Counted from the first letter of the stretch, positions 45,660-57,263 are shown. The stretch is DNA of 64,000 nucleotides from Polytrichum commune (GCA_950295325.1 OX485803.1:64559554-64623553), one strand, 5' to 3'. Notes: generated by a model not told the origin, from the sequence alone. Program-made: numbers and translations.

Positions 45660-45927
45660 TTGTTAGAATAATATTTTAATGAAAAAATCATTTTTTAATG
45701 AAATTTGACAACGGCCCCAAGGCAACGAATTGGCCTTCCATTCTCGGCGGACCCAATTCTTGGAGTTGGGGCCGTGTCAGATCTTGTCGTTTAAACATTA
45801 AAATAATTTTCCTACTTTCGGTCTTGACTCCTTGTGTAAAGGCCTTCGGGCTGATTTCAGAAATTCAACCAATGGGCAACAAGGATTTGGCTTCAAAACG
45901 GCCTTGACTCCTTGTGTAAAGCGGCCC
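45660..45927 (-). mobile_element. Partial H3-type MITE
   Basis: It contains GGCCTTCCATTCTCGG..GACCCAATT as in the neighbouring H3 element. It ends CTCCTTGTGTAAAGCGGCCC followed by TTA. The left terminus is missing. Confidence 0.55.
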
Positions 45928-45944
45928 TTAATTCATGAGAGTTA

Positions 45945-46461
45945 GGGCCGCTTGCTTTACACCTAGAGGCCATGACAATTCCCCTTGAGGCCGATTGCAA
46001 GAAATTTCAACCCCTTTTGGGTTGGAGGTCGGCCTCAACTGCACATTATAGTAAGATTATAATGGGGGTCAATTTTCCCATATGTAAAGGCCTTAGAGCC
46101 AAGAAGCTACGTCGATTCAATAAATCTAGCATAATCCAATGGATCTAGCGTAATCTAGCATACATCCATTTAGATAGATTTCCACATAATCCAATGGCTA
46201 TGGTTTGTTGAAAAAAAAACATATTTTACTATAAAAAATTTGATTGAAATTTGATGTTGGCCCCAAGAGGCAAAGAATTGGCCTTCCATTTTGGGTGCAC
46301 CCAATTCAATGAGCATGAAAAATTCATGCCACCAAATCGGCCCAGCCGCTAGGTGTAAAGGGGTTGGGGCCGATTTGAGCCTTTCGGCCAATCACAAGTG
46401 AGGATTTCAAGCCTCTTACACAACGAATTGGCTTGGCCTCTAGGTGTAAAGCAAGCGGCCC
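45945..46461. mobile_element. PIF/Harbinger-like MITE family H3, 517 bp
   Basis: The first 27 bp (GGGCCGCTTGCTTTACACC, continuing TAGAGGCC) are an exact complement of the last 27 bp. Flanked by TTA on both sides (45942-45944 and 46462-46464). Confidence 0.9.
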
Positions 46462-46464
46462 TTA

Positions 46465-46983
46465 GTGTCGTATGGTAATTGTTTCATATGGACACCTTGT
46501 TATGAAGAAGTGAGCAAATACTTGTGTCATCATGGATGATGGATAAGTTCCTCCGTTGGCCGAAACCCTAACCTTCCATTGTCGGCAACTTGGGACGAGA
46601 TGTTCGTCGTGGATGGATTGAAATTTGGGTGAAAAGTATTTACTTGGTGAGAAGTGGCAATGGGTAATCGAAACAATGGGAATCTTTATCCCCCAAAAAA
46701 ACTTTACCAAGGATTGACAAGTAGTGTGGGGTTAACGGTTAGTGTGGGTGGCACTACACCGCGGTTTGCAATTAGTATTGAGCAAAGACAATTAGAACCG
46801 GTGACACAAAACGTCATATTTTTTAGTGAAGGTCTTTGGTCGTGTGGAATATTATTCGTCACTGGACAAGGAACCGCAGTTGCTATTCGCTTGTTTCCTG
46901 GTGGAATCTCTTCACTTCACTTAGTCCAACTTACAACAATAAAAAAAAAGACCCCAGTGTGGGAAAATGCTATACTAAATACT

Positions 46984-47026
<43 letters not shown>

Positions 47027-47280
47027 TTAAAAAATTAAATTGTTTTTTGCCATATGGTATTTCGGAGTATGTCACTGTGGTAACTTTTCTAGTGACACTT
47101 CTCATGAACTGGTTTACGAGTATTGTCGTCCCAACTTACCATTTCACTTCATCCAAATGCTACTTATTGTAGCAAAGTTTGGTAGACTCTGCATTGTGAC
47201 GTCTTTGTAATGAAACATTGTCATGGATGACTGAAATTTGGATGAAAAAATCACATAGTAAGTGACAGTAGTTACAAAAT
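46465..47280. repeat. Dispersed repeat family D2 fragments and a (GT)n tract
   Basis: About 46465-46640 and 47040-47260 share ATATGGTA.TT, AGTGACACTTCTCATGAA and CATCATGGATGA-type blocks with 43050-43227 (inverted) and 49190-49300. A (GT)n microsatellite of about 33 bp lies at 46988-47020. No gene seen. Confidence 0.55.
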
Positions 47281-47361
47281 TGTAAATCGTTAATGGCCAA
47301 AAAAGTCTACAAGGAATGAATCTTTTTAAGTTAAGTTTAAATTTAATGTTAGGCACACTAT

Positions 47362-47416
47362 GCTCCACCATCTTAGGCACACTATGAACCCTCACATGTG
47401 CCTAAGATGGTGGAGC
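47362..47416. repeat. Perfect 20-bp inverted repeat (hairpin)
   Basis: GCTCCACCATCTTAGGCACA (47362-47381) is exactly complementary to 47397-47416, with a 15-nt loop. The motif TAGGCACACTATG also occurs directly upstream (47351-47361), suggesting a local duplication followed by inversion. Confidence 0.92.
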
Positions 47417-47679
47417 TTGTTTCAAGGTTGGTCCCATACTTGCTTTAGATTTATTTTCCAAGAGTTTGAGCTTGGAGTCCAATGTCTACAAGTTGAACTT
47501 GTGAATCTATTTAGAAAAGGGAGATGTAACCAAACTCACATGATTGTAGGCGCATGTAAGGGTCCAAATCATTTAACCTTGGCCCGCCAAACTTGCATGC
47601 TTTACCTACAACTCAAGTTGTGTGTGGTTGGGCATTCAAGCATTATGACATGGGCTAGTGATAAGTATGCTTTCATCTA

Positions 47680-47686
<7 letters not shown>

Positions 47687-47717
<31 letters not shown>
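47687..47717. repeat. (TA)n microsatellite
   Basis: About 15 TA units, uninterrupted. Confidence 0.9.
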
Positions 47718-47720
<3 letters not shown>

Positions 47721-48740
47721 AAAGGAAAAAATAGAGACTATGTACATAATAGTTTCATGTATGTATATAGAAACTGTGAATTCCTAGAATAAATTGTCTT
47801 GGTTTTGTATACAAAATATAAGCAACTAGAAGAATTACAAAGTGACATTCTTGGGATAAATGTTCATAAATCACTTTGCATTGACAAAGCCAACGAATGA
47901 TGATGTGGGGGGATGAGAAGTATTTCCTTATAGAATTTGGTGTGTATGAACTTTTGGGGGGTATGCCATAGGTTGATAGCAACTTGGGCAAAAGAAAAGA
48001 CCAATAATCATTCAATAAAAAAGACATCCGTACAAATATTCATAAAATATTAAGCAACTATGTTTATTTATTTATTTATTTATTCATGCATATAACATAT
48101 CTTACGTATAAATCCATGTACTGTAATTTTGTTCCATTCATCCATGGTGACTAAGTATGCAATGTTAACCTTTAGGGTTTAGGTTAAGCCTCTTTAGTGT
48201 GCTAATTAGCGTTATGAGCAATGTTTTTATTGTTTTGTGTTCATGTTCAGTAGAGGTTGTTTGAGTATTTTGCAAGCATGGCTAAGACCAAGGACAAATT
48301 ACTCATATGTTCCATCCCATTGACAAGGATGAGAGAGTATTGAGAAATTTCCTATTAATTATATATTTTTAATGATTACATTCCTTCTATTTAGGCCATC
48401 TAACTCACTAATTTCCAAAAACTTCATGCTTGAATTTTTTATTTTTTATTAGTTTCCGCCCAACCTACTATTAGCCTAGGGTAATGTAAGCCTGGATGAA
48501 ATATACTCCTCTTGCGAAAAACTGTAGGGCAGCCTTAGAATATACTCACCCCTCTTGTAACACACAAGGTACATATTTATATTCATAAAAATAGGCGGAA
48601 CAACACCCCTCCCGTATTTATACTTTGTAAGCTAATTTTTAATCAATTACCCTTCTGTACACCCACATGGTCCTGTACGGGCTACATTGAAACCCCACCC
48701 CCTCCCCACACAAATCATCCAATATTATACTTGAATCAAC
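47718..48740. other. AT-rich intergenic DNA, no gene recognised
   Basis: Contains (TTTA)n near 48064-48083. Nothing else can be named. Confidence 0.4.
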
Positions 48741-48744
48741 AACT

Positions 48745-48918
48745 ATTCCCGGTTTCATGTTGCGATTGTTTGAGTTTTCTTCATTATTTCGAGGTATATT
48801 CCCATAGATTTCTCTTAAATGAAGGGTGCTTTTCGTGAAGGCTTGAGCCTTTCACCGGTTCTTTCGCAAACGCGGCCGATTCGTCTTCAACCACCGGTCG
48901 GATCTCCCCGGACATTAG
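48745..48918 (+). mobile_element. hAT MITE family A, 5'-truncated copy
   Basis: Starts inside the element (CGGTTTCATGTTGCGA) and follows TTTCGAGGTATATTCCCATA, GATTTCTCTTAAATGA, TTTTCGTGAAGGCTTGA and CGGTCGGATCTCCCCGG. The left terminus is missing. Confidence 0.65.
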
Positions 48919-50360
48919 CCTAGCTAGGGAGTGTTTTCTTGGGGCTCGAGATGCATCGAATCTAAACTACTTTTTGGGGACTTTTTGGGATTTGCTTCAA
49001 AGTCTAGTCCTCCCCCACAACTACTAGGTCTTTGGGACGAAATCGATTCTCCAAAATTGAATTTATTCCTCAAATATGCAAATTCGGCCACGAGTATTAA
49101 CGGAGAGTCGCCTTATCCAATGATGTGCAACTATGTACGACGATGATTACGTTGATTCTCGGAACCTCTTCGCACAAAAGGAACACCACACTAAATATGG
49201 TATCATCTAATGTCGCGATGGTGACTTTTCGGATGACACCTCTTATGAATAAGTGAACAAACATTGTCATGGATGATGGGGATGAGTCCGTCCGTTGGCC
49301 CAAAACCCTACTTTAATGTACCACACGCTCGCATGCATCCCATTGTCATTGTTGCAAAGTTGACTTTGTGTTGTTCCATAATGTCACACACTCCAGTAAT
49401 TCTCTATTATCACACATCCATGTTTAACATTACACCGAGTGTTTTAGGGTGACATGAATGGTGGAAGTTGTTGATCATCGGTGTGTCCTAACATACACAT
49501 GAAAATAGGGTCAAACGACACCATTACCCATGTGACATTAAATACCACAAGTGGGGTACTACTTTTGCCCGCCAAATCGACCCTTGGTTCGGAATTAGAG
49601 ACTTCGGTTTAGGTCAATGAGACCCAAGTAGAATGAACTAACAACAATGTTGGGAAGGGGCATGTTTTCACCTCTCTAAAAAAAGAAATTAATCTCCCAA
49701 TACTACAACAAGGAGTAAGGAGTGGCGGTCCACAAAATGGCGCATTAAATGGTCCGCAGTCAAGCCTCCCGGGCCTTGTCCACTAGCTAGATTCCCCAAT
49801 GTTCCGCTCCCACATCCATCGTATCATCCAAGTTGGGATGATTTTCATCCAAGTTCAGACACTTTGACGACACAAGTTAAGCAACTTCTTATTTATATGT
49901 ATATCGTTTCTTTGGGGGGGGGGGGGCAGCTTATACGAAATTTCCGTTCTTTGGGGGTTGCTTGTTGTGGAGAGTGAGCGAGAGTGAGAAATGAAGGTTA
50001 AATTTGGCATGTGCTCCTCAAGTTGTCCCCCTTGTATAAGTGGCTCCGGAAGCACTGCCACCTACCCGTCTTTTGGGGGGGTCCTAATTGGCCGCAGCCT
50101 TCCCAGGTCACTGACAGGTCAGCAACCACTGTACACGTCAGCACAAACCCCGCCACCCGTGACAATCCGTTCTCGAACGGAAAAAAGCAACATGAGCCCG
50201 GGGGGGCCAATTATTCATCCAATAAGATCGACCCGGTTTTTCGATTGGTCGGATTGTATAAGGGCCCGCCCACTCAAATTCCCCGGACAACAACGGTTTG
50301 GAATCTAGAAGTTTCTCACGTTTGCGCGTCCATACATATCATGGAGCATTCCACTAAACC
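48919..50360. other. Repeat-rich intergenic DNA with a D2 copy; no gene
   Basis: About 49190-49300 is family D2 (GATGACACCTCTTATGAATAAG, CATTGTCATGGATGATGG). A G13 run occupies 49914-49926. Frames at 49855-50367 overlap on both strands without motifs. Confidence 0.4.
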
Positions 50361-50363
50361 CAC

Positions 50364-50517
50364 ATGATAACACCACCCGTATGTGCATCTATTGTGGATA
50401 GTGTACCTAAAGTAGACAAATCTACGAGGATCCTAGATTCTGGACGCCAGATGCTACACTAGTCCTAGATTGTGTCCATCTCAGGTACACTACTCACAAT
50501 ACCCGCCGTTATCATCC
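50364..50517. repeat. Short fold-back element (~150 bp)
   Basis: Outer arms ATGATAAC.CC..CCGTAT and ATACCCGCCGTTATCAT, and inner arms ATTGTGGATAGTGTACCT (50391-50408) and AGGTACACTACTCACAAT (50483-50500), are complementary. Probably a small MITE. Flanking duplication not resolved. Confidence 0.65.
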
Positions 50518-50729
50518 CGTTCTCTTTGTATAGTAATATGATGGTACAAAGGTGGCACACAGAAACTGGGCATTGGGAACATGTTTTGACATAACATTAT
50601 TTAGATCCATAACAGTGGTACGTGGGACCAAACAATGTTCCACATGATGTATTCCATATGGGGAATATTCCATGAAATATATTGTATGGCCCACGTAACA
50701 TTGTCATGGATCTTAATAATATTATGGAC

Positions 50730-51080
50730 AACTTCCAACTCTACATACCAGATCAATAACCGCCTCGTCCGATTAACGATTGTGAACCCACAAACATTGT
50801 CATTTCAAATGTCATGGTTGGAGGTGACATACGAATATTATACGAGGGCAAAGTGAAAATTCTTGTTCCTTTTAAGTGACCATATTGAAGACCCTTCCCA
50901 AGTGTGTTTTTTTTTTAATTTAAACAAAAAAAACTATAATGGTCTTCGCATTTGAAACACAAAGTTCACTCTTATAGGAACATGTGTATTATTAGCGTTT
51001 GTGCACTCAAATCCAAGCCTTGCCAAAAACCACTCAAATATAAGTGCTTGGTGTCCAACTACGAAGAGTGGCCACATCAT
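50730..51080 (-). repeat. Dispersed repeat family D1 (minus copy)
   Basis: Shares CAACTTCCAACTCTACA, TTTTAAGTGACCATA and AAAAACCACTCAAATATAAG with 13430-13830 and 28620-28870. Confidence 0.6.
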
Positions 51081-51143
51081 TGGCCCACAAACCTTCAGAG
51101 TTGGATTGTAGTTTCCACGTGGTATTCAATTGGGTCTTCAATA

Positions 51144-51647
51144 GGGCCACTTCACACATGAGACTGAGAGCCCGTGACCATTACACTTCAAGCACTCTAA
51201 TTGGTGGAAAAGGCGGAACCGGTCCAAGTTCGCTACTTCACACTACGCTTGAGGGACCAAACGGAGTATGTGAATGCAAGGTGGATGCAAAGTCTACATG
51301 GATTCCTACATGGCATCGAATGGATTGGGTTTCATGGTCACTTGGACTATTTTCAAAAACCACCTCTTGGAGGTAGGCCTAACGTAAAACCATGAGACCA
51401 TGGCACTCCGAATGCTCACAACCGTCGGTTTATTCTATTTTATCATGTGCGAGGACCCGCATGAATAAAAATTCATTGAAATAGTATTTGGTTGCAGGCT
51501 TGGTCACATATGACTTCACACTACACTTGAGGATCCATGACCCACACTACATGATTTCGGAGGTGTGTTGGGACGGCCTTTGGACACTTTCTTTTGGGCT
51601 CTCACAATTTCACGGTCTCGGCTCTTGGCTCGTGTGTGAAGTGGCCC
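51144..51647 (+). mobile_element. PIF/Harbinger-like MITE family H4, 504 bp
   Basis: Starts GGGCCACTTCACACATGAG and ends GTGTGTGAAGTGGCCC, with flanks ATA and TTA. Body nearly collinear with 59016-59507 (GAGAGCCCGTGACCATTACA, GAGTATGTGAAT.CAAG, TTGGAGGTAGGCCTAAC). Confidence 0.85.
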
Positions 51648-52060
51648 TTAACCAAAATAGGAATGGCCCGTGGCATATTTTGAGGGGAAAAGGATTCCTT
51701 ATTTTAATGTTTTCCTCACATCGGAGAGCCATGTACAATACATGTACTTTAGGACTCATATGCATGCAATGTATTGCACTATAAGGTAGATGTGCATGTA
51801 TCCAACATAGCAATAAAATGGACACCTATATTTCAATGGTATTGTATGTGGGTGGGTGTAGATCTAAGGACATGCACCAAAAAAACATATTGGACTACGT
51901 GCTCAAAATATGTTGACCATTCTAGGCTCAATGGTCAACACCATTCATTCTATTTTGAGGCGGTGTGTATGATCATTTAATGACCATGAGAATCTTCACT
52001 TTGATAATAAATAAGACATTCATATGACATCCATAAATCACAAGGCAACTTGGCTACGGC

Positions 52061-53187
52061 CAGGGCTGATTTTTCACAAAGTTTTTGCCTGTCCACGTCC
52101 AAAAACCTTGAATTGAAAGGCAAAAAAAAAATTGTAACCTGTCCCAAGACTGGTAATCTCTAAACCAACCCATCCATGGAAAGGTTGAAGAAAAAACAAC
52201 CCGTCCCAAAACCGGTTTGAAAATGAAAATACTCACCCTGCAAGAGGTATAAATAAGTCTCTTACAATGTTGGTAAAAAATTTTAAAACCAAAAAAACCA
52301 AAAAAACCAAAAAAACCAAAAGATTTAGACATGTGACTGTTTGCACTTGGAAACAATAGGATCTTGACAAAGTATGCCTTCAATGCCCATCAATTATCTC
52401 TCTTTTGTTGTTGATTCTCATCTTTCCAGTACACCCCATTCTAATTTCCTCTGCCACCATTATTCATTTTTATTTATTGTCCTTCAATCTCCCGTTTCTT
52501 TCCCTGCACTCTATCCTCAAGGTGTTTCCATCACCCTTCATCGCCCGTCCGTCACCACCTGCATTCCCTCTGCAAGAGGGGTTTTTCTAAACAAAACCTA
52601 ATCAAAAGTCATCTACGTACTAGTTTGAAGTTAGAGACTTTAGATGCTTTGATGCGCATTTCATGTGCAAATATTCCAATTGTAAACATCAACTGGAATG
52701 CAATGATGCTTATTTGGAGAAACATGAAAGATAGGAGAATTCATCCACTTCTTTGAAGGGTAAGTAGCTCTTTATTTTTTTTAAATTGAACATGTTTATA
52801 TATACTAATTCTTATTCAATTGCTAAGTTTACCTTCAATTATAATCTTTGACATTATGTTAAAAAGGTTCTAAATTTTGTGGTTGATGAATTAATGTATG
52901 TAGGTGAATCAAGCACTTCAAGATTGATATTTTGATTGGGTATTAGAGGTTTGATTGCATTATGCTTATATTCACATGTCATACATGACATAATGTAACT
53001 GATATTTGTACCATTTTTTTTTTTTGGGAAAAAATTATCAAAAAAATTGTTATTTTTAGAAACTGTCCAAAGTGAATTTGACACGTCCAAAAACCGGTTC
53101 ATTTTCTAAGAACCCGTCCACTAAAAATGTTTTTTTTAATGAACATGTCCCTAGACATGTAAGGGACCTTGTGAAAAATGACCACTG
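52061..53187 (+). mobile_element. hAT element, family B long form, 1127 bp
   Basis: Ends CAGGGCTGATTTTTCACAA and (complement) CAGTGGTCATTTTTCACAA. 8-bp flanks GCTACGGC (52053-52060) and GCTACAGG (53188-53195) match at 6 of 8. It carries about 430 bp, absent from the short copies, between two TTCTAA hexamers (about 52438 and 52868). That segment holds the transposase C-terminus, which ties the MITEs to their parent. Confidence 0.9.
52558..52756 (+). pseudogene. hAT transposase C-terminal remnant within family B
   Basis: In one frame ending at TGA 52754-52756 the sequence reads CKRGFSKQN, then IKSHLR, LETLDALMRIS, NINWNAMMLIWRN and KDRRIHPLL. This parallels the fragment at 9272-9673 and the conserved ERxFS...R..L...TLDALM signature of hAT transposases. 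The catalytic part is missing and no start codon is linked to it. Confidence 0.82.
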
Positions 53188-53801
53188 GCTACAGGCATGA
53201 TTCGGGTTTGCTACACTACAGATGATATTTCGCATCACTTACTATTTGGATTTACACAATCCTAAATCTTTCAACTATCGATGTTATTTTTAAGCAAGTA
53301 AAGTTGTAACTGTTTTGTATTGTCCAAACAATCAATTTAACATTTGTTGGTAAAATACGAGATATACGGTAAATAGATATAGCATTGCGTACTTCCAAAT
53401 AGTAAGTGACACGTAAATAGCATGTTTAGTGTAGTTATCTCACACTAATTGTGTGTTCCATATCCTAAGGTACATGGGCCAAATTTGGTTGCTTATCTTA
53501 ACAAGGCACCTATATTTGAGTGGTATATGGTTTGTTGTGGCTCCAAGGACAAAGGCTAGAAAGACATACATGTATTGGAATGAGATTGGACTGCATGATG
53601 GTTTCTTTTCAAAAAAAAAGGGACGCTACAATTACAAAAACTATGATAATTTACAATTATTTTTTGAAAAAGTTCATTGTACACAACATGAGTGCTCCCC
53701 GTAAACATAGGATCCTAAGTTTAAAAGAGAATCATGCTTATGTGATATATGCCCTCATGTAACACAATCAATAAGTTGTGTAATGTTAAGTATAGTTCCT
53801 C

Positions 53802-54546
53802 CAAAGAATGGGGAGAATTGCCCACTATGGGCCGCTTCACTATGTCTGAAGGTCAAGAGGCCGTTGATTTCCACCAATCAGATTGCAAGAAACCAAGAAT
53901 TCGGCCTCTCAACCCTTCACACTAGAGGCCAAAGTCCAAAGGCCATTGCTCTCCAAAATGCCTACATGGCAGTACTTTTTGACTAAGGCGACGGACTCTC
54001 AAAGGAAGTTTGGGTCAGACATGAAACCCAAACTATGGTCGAGAGGCCGTCGATTATTTTCCATAAAAAAATTAAAAAAAAATTGACAAGATCTTGGCCG
54101 TTGGATTGGAGGAGTTGTCTTGGGCAAGGAATAAAGTGGCATGCTCCTCGTTCCTTAGGTATGGGTTTGGACTTTGGGCTTGACCTTTGGAGGCTTCACA
54201 CTATGCCCGGCTGAAGGCTCCACTACCTATATTTTATTGGCTATCTATTTTCAGCCCATTTCTTTGGACTCTCAACACAGTTTAGCCATTCAATCCCACG
54301 GCCTCTCAACTTGGACAGTCACAATGTGAAGCAACCCTAATTACATATGAAGTGGTTGAGTTTGAGAAATAATTGGTTGAAGTTCAAGACTTCAGGAAAA
54401 AATACCCATCATTTTAGAGGAATCTATGGAATGTACCCCTAACTAAGTAGAGAAAAACCCAAGAGATTACAACATGCCATAACCGGTTGGACTTGGAAAC
54501 ACTAGGATTTTGACCGGTTATTGCCCGAAATTGTCCCCGGACAATG
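53802..54546 (-). mobile_element. hAT MITE family A (inverted) split by an H6 MITE
   Basis: The left end CAAAGAATGGGGAGAATTG.. (53802-53828) and body from 54338 (ATTACATATGAAGTGGTTGAG) join when 53829-54337 is removed. The right end reads GTCCCCGGACAATG. Family landmarks appear inverted (GAGGAATCTATGGAAT, TAACCGGTTGGACTTGG). The flanking 8-bp duplication is not convincing. Confidence 0.7.
53829..54337. mobile_element. PIF/Harbinger-like MITE family H6, 509 bp
   Basis: Left end GGGCCGCTTCACTATGTC; right end (complement) GGGTTGCTTCACATTGTG. Flanks TAT and TAA. Inserted into the family A hAT MITE above. Confidence 0.7.
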
Positions 54547-55066
54547 ATCGGTACCTCGGTGGTTGAAGCAAAAACCGTGGCCTCTATATAACAATACATG
54601 GTGCGGAAACCTTCCCTTGCACGCCTCTTGAAAGACGAGATTTCATGTTGAAATAGGAAGCATGCTTTGGATCCCGGGCTGCCCGACCCGACAAGGGGAA
54701 AAAAAAAGGAAAAAAAGAAAGGGGGGGGGGGGGGTCGAAACACCACTATCTCATAATTCAACCAATGCGGATAGGGTCCAAGAAGGCGGGGCCCGCCGGG
54801 CTGAATAATAACACGGATAAGGCTGACCCCCTTGCGAGCTGTCAGACGTGAACCCCATTGGCCTATGAAAATTTTTTGGCTTCCTAGACTTTAAAATCAA
54901 TTTCATTTCATTGGCTCCGAAAGCTTTATAAACATGGGTCCCATCCATGCTACCCACTAGTCTACATGTTTAAATGACGACAACTAGCATATCCGGATAT
55001 TAAGCTACCATGGTCTTCTCTAGGTCGGATAAAAAATCAGATAGGGTCACCTCTTTTTGGGGTGCC
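54547..55066. other. Intergenic, no gene
   Basis: Contains a G14 run (54721-54734) after an A-rich purine stretch. Short frames on the minus strand are shadows of this low-complexity DNA. Confidence 0.4.
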
Positions 55067-55292
55067 TCTATGATCGGGTAGAACTGGCAGTTAGTTACAG
55101 ATGAACTAGTTTAGTTTGAGAAATAACCGGTCGAAGTTCAAGATTGCAAGAAAATTACTGATCATTTTAGAGGAATTTTCTAGAATATACCCCAATTTAA
55201 GAAAGGAAAACCGGAGGATGTCAACATGTAACCGGTTGGACTTGCAAACACCAGGATCTCAACAGGCTATGCCCCAAAATCTCCTCAACCAT
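55067..55292 (-). mobile_element. hAT MITE family A, inverted copy
   Basis: Reads CGGGTAGAACTGGCAGTTAG, AGTTTGAGAAATAACCGG, TTTTAGAGGAATTTT, GTAACCGGTTGGACTTG and AAAATCTCCTCAACCATTG. Termini diverged. 8-bp duplication not clear. Confidence 0.7.
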
Positions 55293-56477
55293 TGGAATAG
55301 CTACACCTTTTACACCTATTGTTGTCATGGGTTGAACGTTAATAGTGTGGTGATTAGAAAATAGCGTGGTCTATTGTATTGAATGTGTGGGTGGGTTGAA
55401 AATTAGGATGGCTCATAAATGAATGAAATATTATTATTCAAACAAAATATGGTAAAGTGTTAGCTACGTTTTGACGTGCTACGTATAACATTGATATTGG
55501 TAGTATGTTTTGATAGCCTACACTAATTCACGTTTGGGTAGAGGATAGTGATCTTAAATTCCTGGTTTTGGGACATGAAATATTGTTGGATCAACAAAAG
55601 GACATGGATCAAGTAAAGTAACATTTACCAAAATTGTTGTCGTGTGACACAATTATAGTGGCCATAGTAATAAGTAGATAGATGAGTTCTTGCATGTTGA
55701 GGGTCCATTCCCTATATTATGCATGTTTTTTCATTGAATAAGAAGTATTGCCTAGTCGATGTCTCTATTCTTGGTTTGTTGATTTGAATATAAACAACAA
55801 AATGGCACAATTCTCACGTGACAAATTGTGGGCATGCCTTTAACGCTTTGGTGCCCCCATTTCATTTACAACCAGTTGTGAAAGCCATGTATACCAGAGT
55901 ATGTGCAAAAGTACGAGTTAATAATGACTCCAATTCATCTACTTAAAGCTTTAGCGCTTCCAACCTTTACACATGGTGTAAATTTATTTATTTGTTTGTT
56001 TATTTGAGGGGGGGGGGGATGTGTGTGTGAAAGCTCTCATTAGGAAGGTTTGTGGAAATTGCATGAGAGTCCATTTGATGGCTCTTGTTAAAGTGTGCAC
56101 CTCGACATCCTACCAGACATTGTTGGCAAAACTTGGAGAATTTCCCATGGAATTACATGCTAACTTACATTTCCAGCAACAACTTGCCCACCTACTCTTG
56201 GTCAGTGAGTCGATCAACCTCACTTTCCCAACACCTGGCTGACACATGAATTTAACACATGGCACAAAACGAAAACCAATTGAAAGGCAAACCATAGTAG
56301 GAAACCATGATACATCAACATCACCAAAAATCATATTTGATGCTCTCAAGCAAGCTTTCCTTGCTAAAGAGTGGAACTCTTTTCATCTCATCAAGAGTAA
56401 TGAGATTCACCCGGGAGTGCACATAGTGTTCAAAGTCAGGTACAACGTGCGTGCGTCAACTCCAAATTAACACCCCT

Positions 56478-57263
56478 ATGTACAATTTTTCTTTCATTAA
56501 GAATATTACATACATACATACATAACAAAAAAGGAGCCTAACGTATGTTTGCATGTTCAAAGTAAATAAAAATAAATAAAAATCCTAACATATGTATACA
56601 ATGAAAAACATGGTCTAAAAAATAAGCATGGAAGTTTTTCTCTCGAAAAGTACTTAATTCTCATTGATAAAATCATTAAACACTTTCTCATCCATAGGAT
56701 GTAACTCATAGAAGTTTTTTTCTACTACAAAAGTTATTGTAGTTAGTGCAATAATAGTTTCTAAGTCTACCAATATATAATCTGTCAAGTCATAAGTCCA
56801 TAGTGATCCGTGATCTTTTTGGTACCAAAACAATCCAATCTCCCTATGAGATGGTCGATCCAACAAATCAATTGGTTCTCTATATTCAACCCACCTATTA
56901 GCAATTTTTCTACGCATTTTATAAACTTTTCCTAAATACCAAGTTTTACTAGTCAATGCTTTTGATTTGCTTGGCCTTCCCTTTTTAAATTTTTTCAATT
57001 ATTGCCTCAATGACAAAAGCCACAGCACAATCACATCCCAATTTTAGACTAAAATCAAAACCAACAACTCTTGATATTTTCTTCTCATGCTTGGTATATA
57101 ACAAGAGTTACTTCTTACCTACATGCTATAAGGGAATGTCCCTATATGTAAATGTACAATTCTTATCACATAAAAAATGGGTTATGTATATTTATGAAAT
57201 TGACCAAAGAAATACCCTAAGCTCATGTATATTGCGTAAGCCTACCCCACAATTAACACCCCT
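56478..57263 (-). mobile_element. Nested insertion of ~773 bp with a 13-bp flanking duplication
   Basis: AATTAACACCCCT occurs at 56465-56477 and again at 57251-57263, with the LINE remnant on both sides. A 13-bp duplication fits target-primed retrotransposition. On the minus strand the segment ends in (TATG)n-like sequence, as a retroelement tail might, and encodes the frame at 56654-56998. No terminal inverted repeats seen. Class not determined. Confidence 0.5.
56654..56998 (-). CDS. Unrecognised open frame (~114 codons) within the nested insertion, 5'-truncated
   Basis: There is no ATG start and a stop precedes the frame, so it looks like the 3' end of a longer coding region. It begins KKFKKGRPSK, then TWYLGKVYKMRRKIANRW, REPIDLLDRP, GLFWYQK, YILVDLETIIALTTITFVV, and ends NDFINEN. 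Composition and alternating hydrophobics look like a real folded domain. I cannot name it; it is probably a transposon-encoded protein. Unusual for this window is the lack of an overlapping frame of equal quality. Confidence 0.4.
   Translation of the reverse strand: MKKFKKGRPSKSKALTSKTWYLGKVYKMRRKIANRWVEYREPIDLLDRPSHREIGLFWYQKDHGSLWTYDLTDYILVDLETIIALTTITFVVEKNFYELHPMDEKVFNDFINEN

Larger units (their letters stand above)
51800..53260 (+). repeat. Dispersed repeat family D1, split by the hAT element at 52061
   Basis: 51800-52060 follows the 22895 and 61725 copies up to GGCAACTTGGCTAC. After the hAT element the homology resumes as GGCATGATTCGGGTTTGCTA (53195-), matching GGTATGACTTGGATTTGCTA at about 62012. 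A further D1 fragment is at about 53495-53640. Confidence 0.65.
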
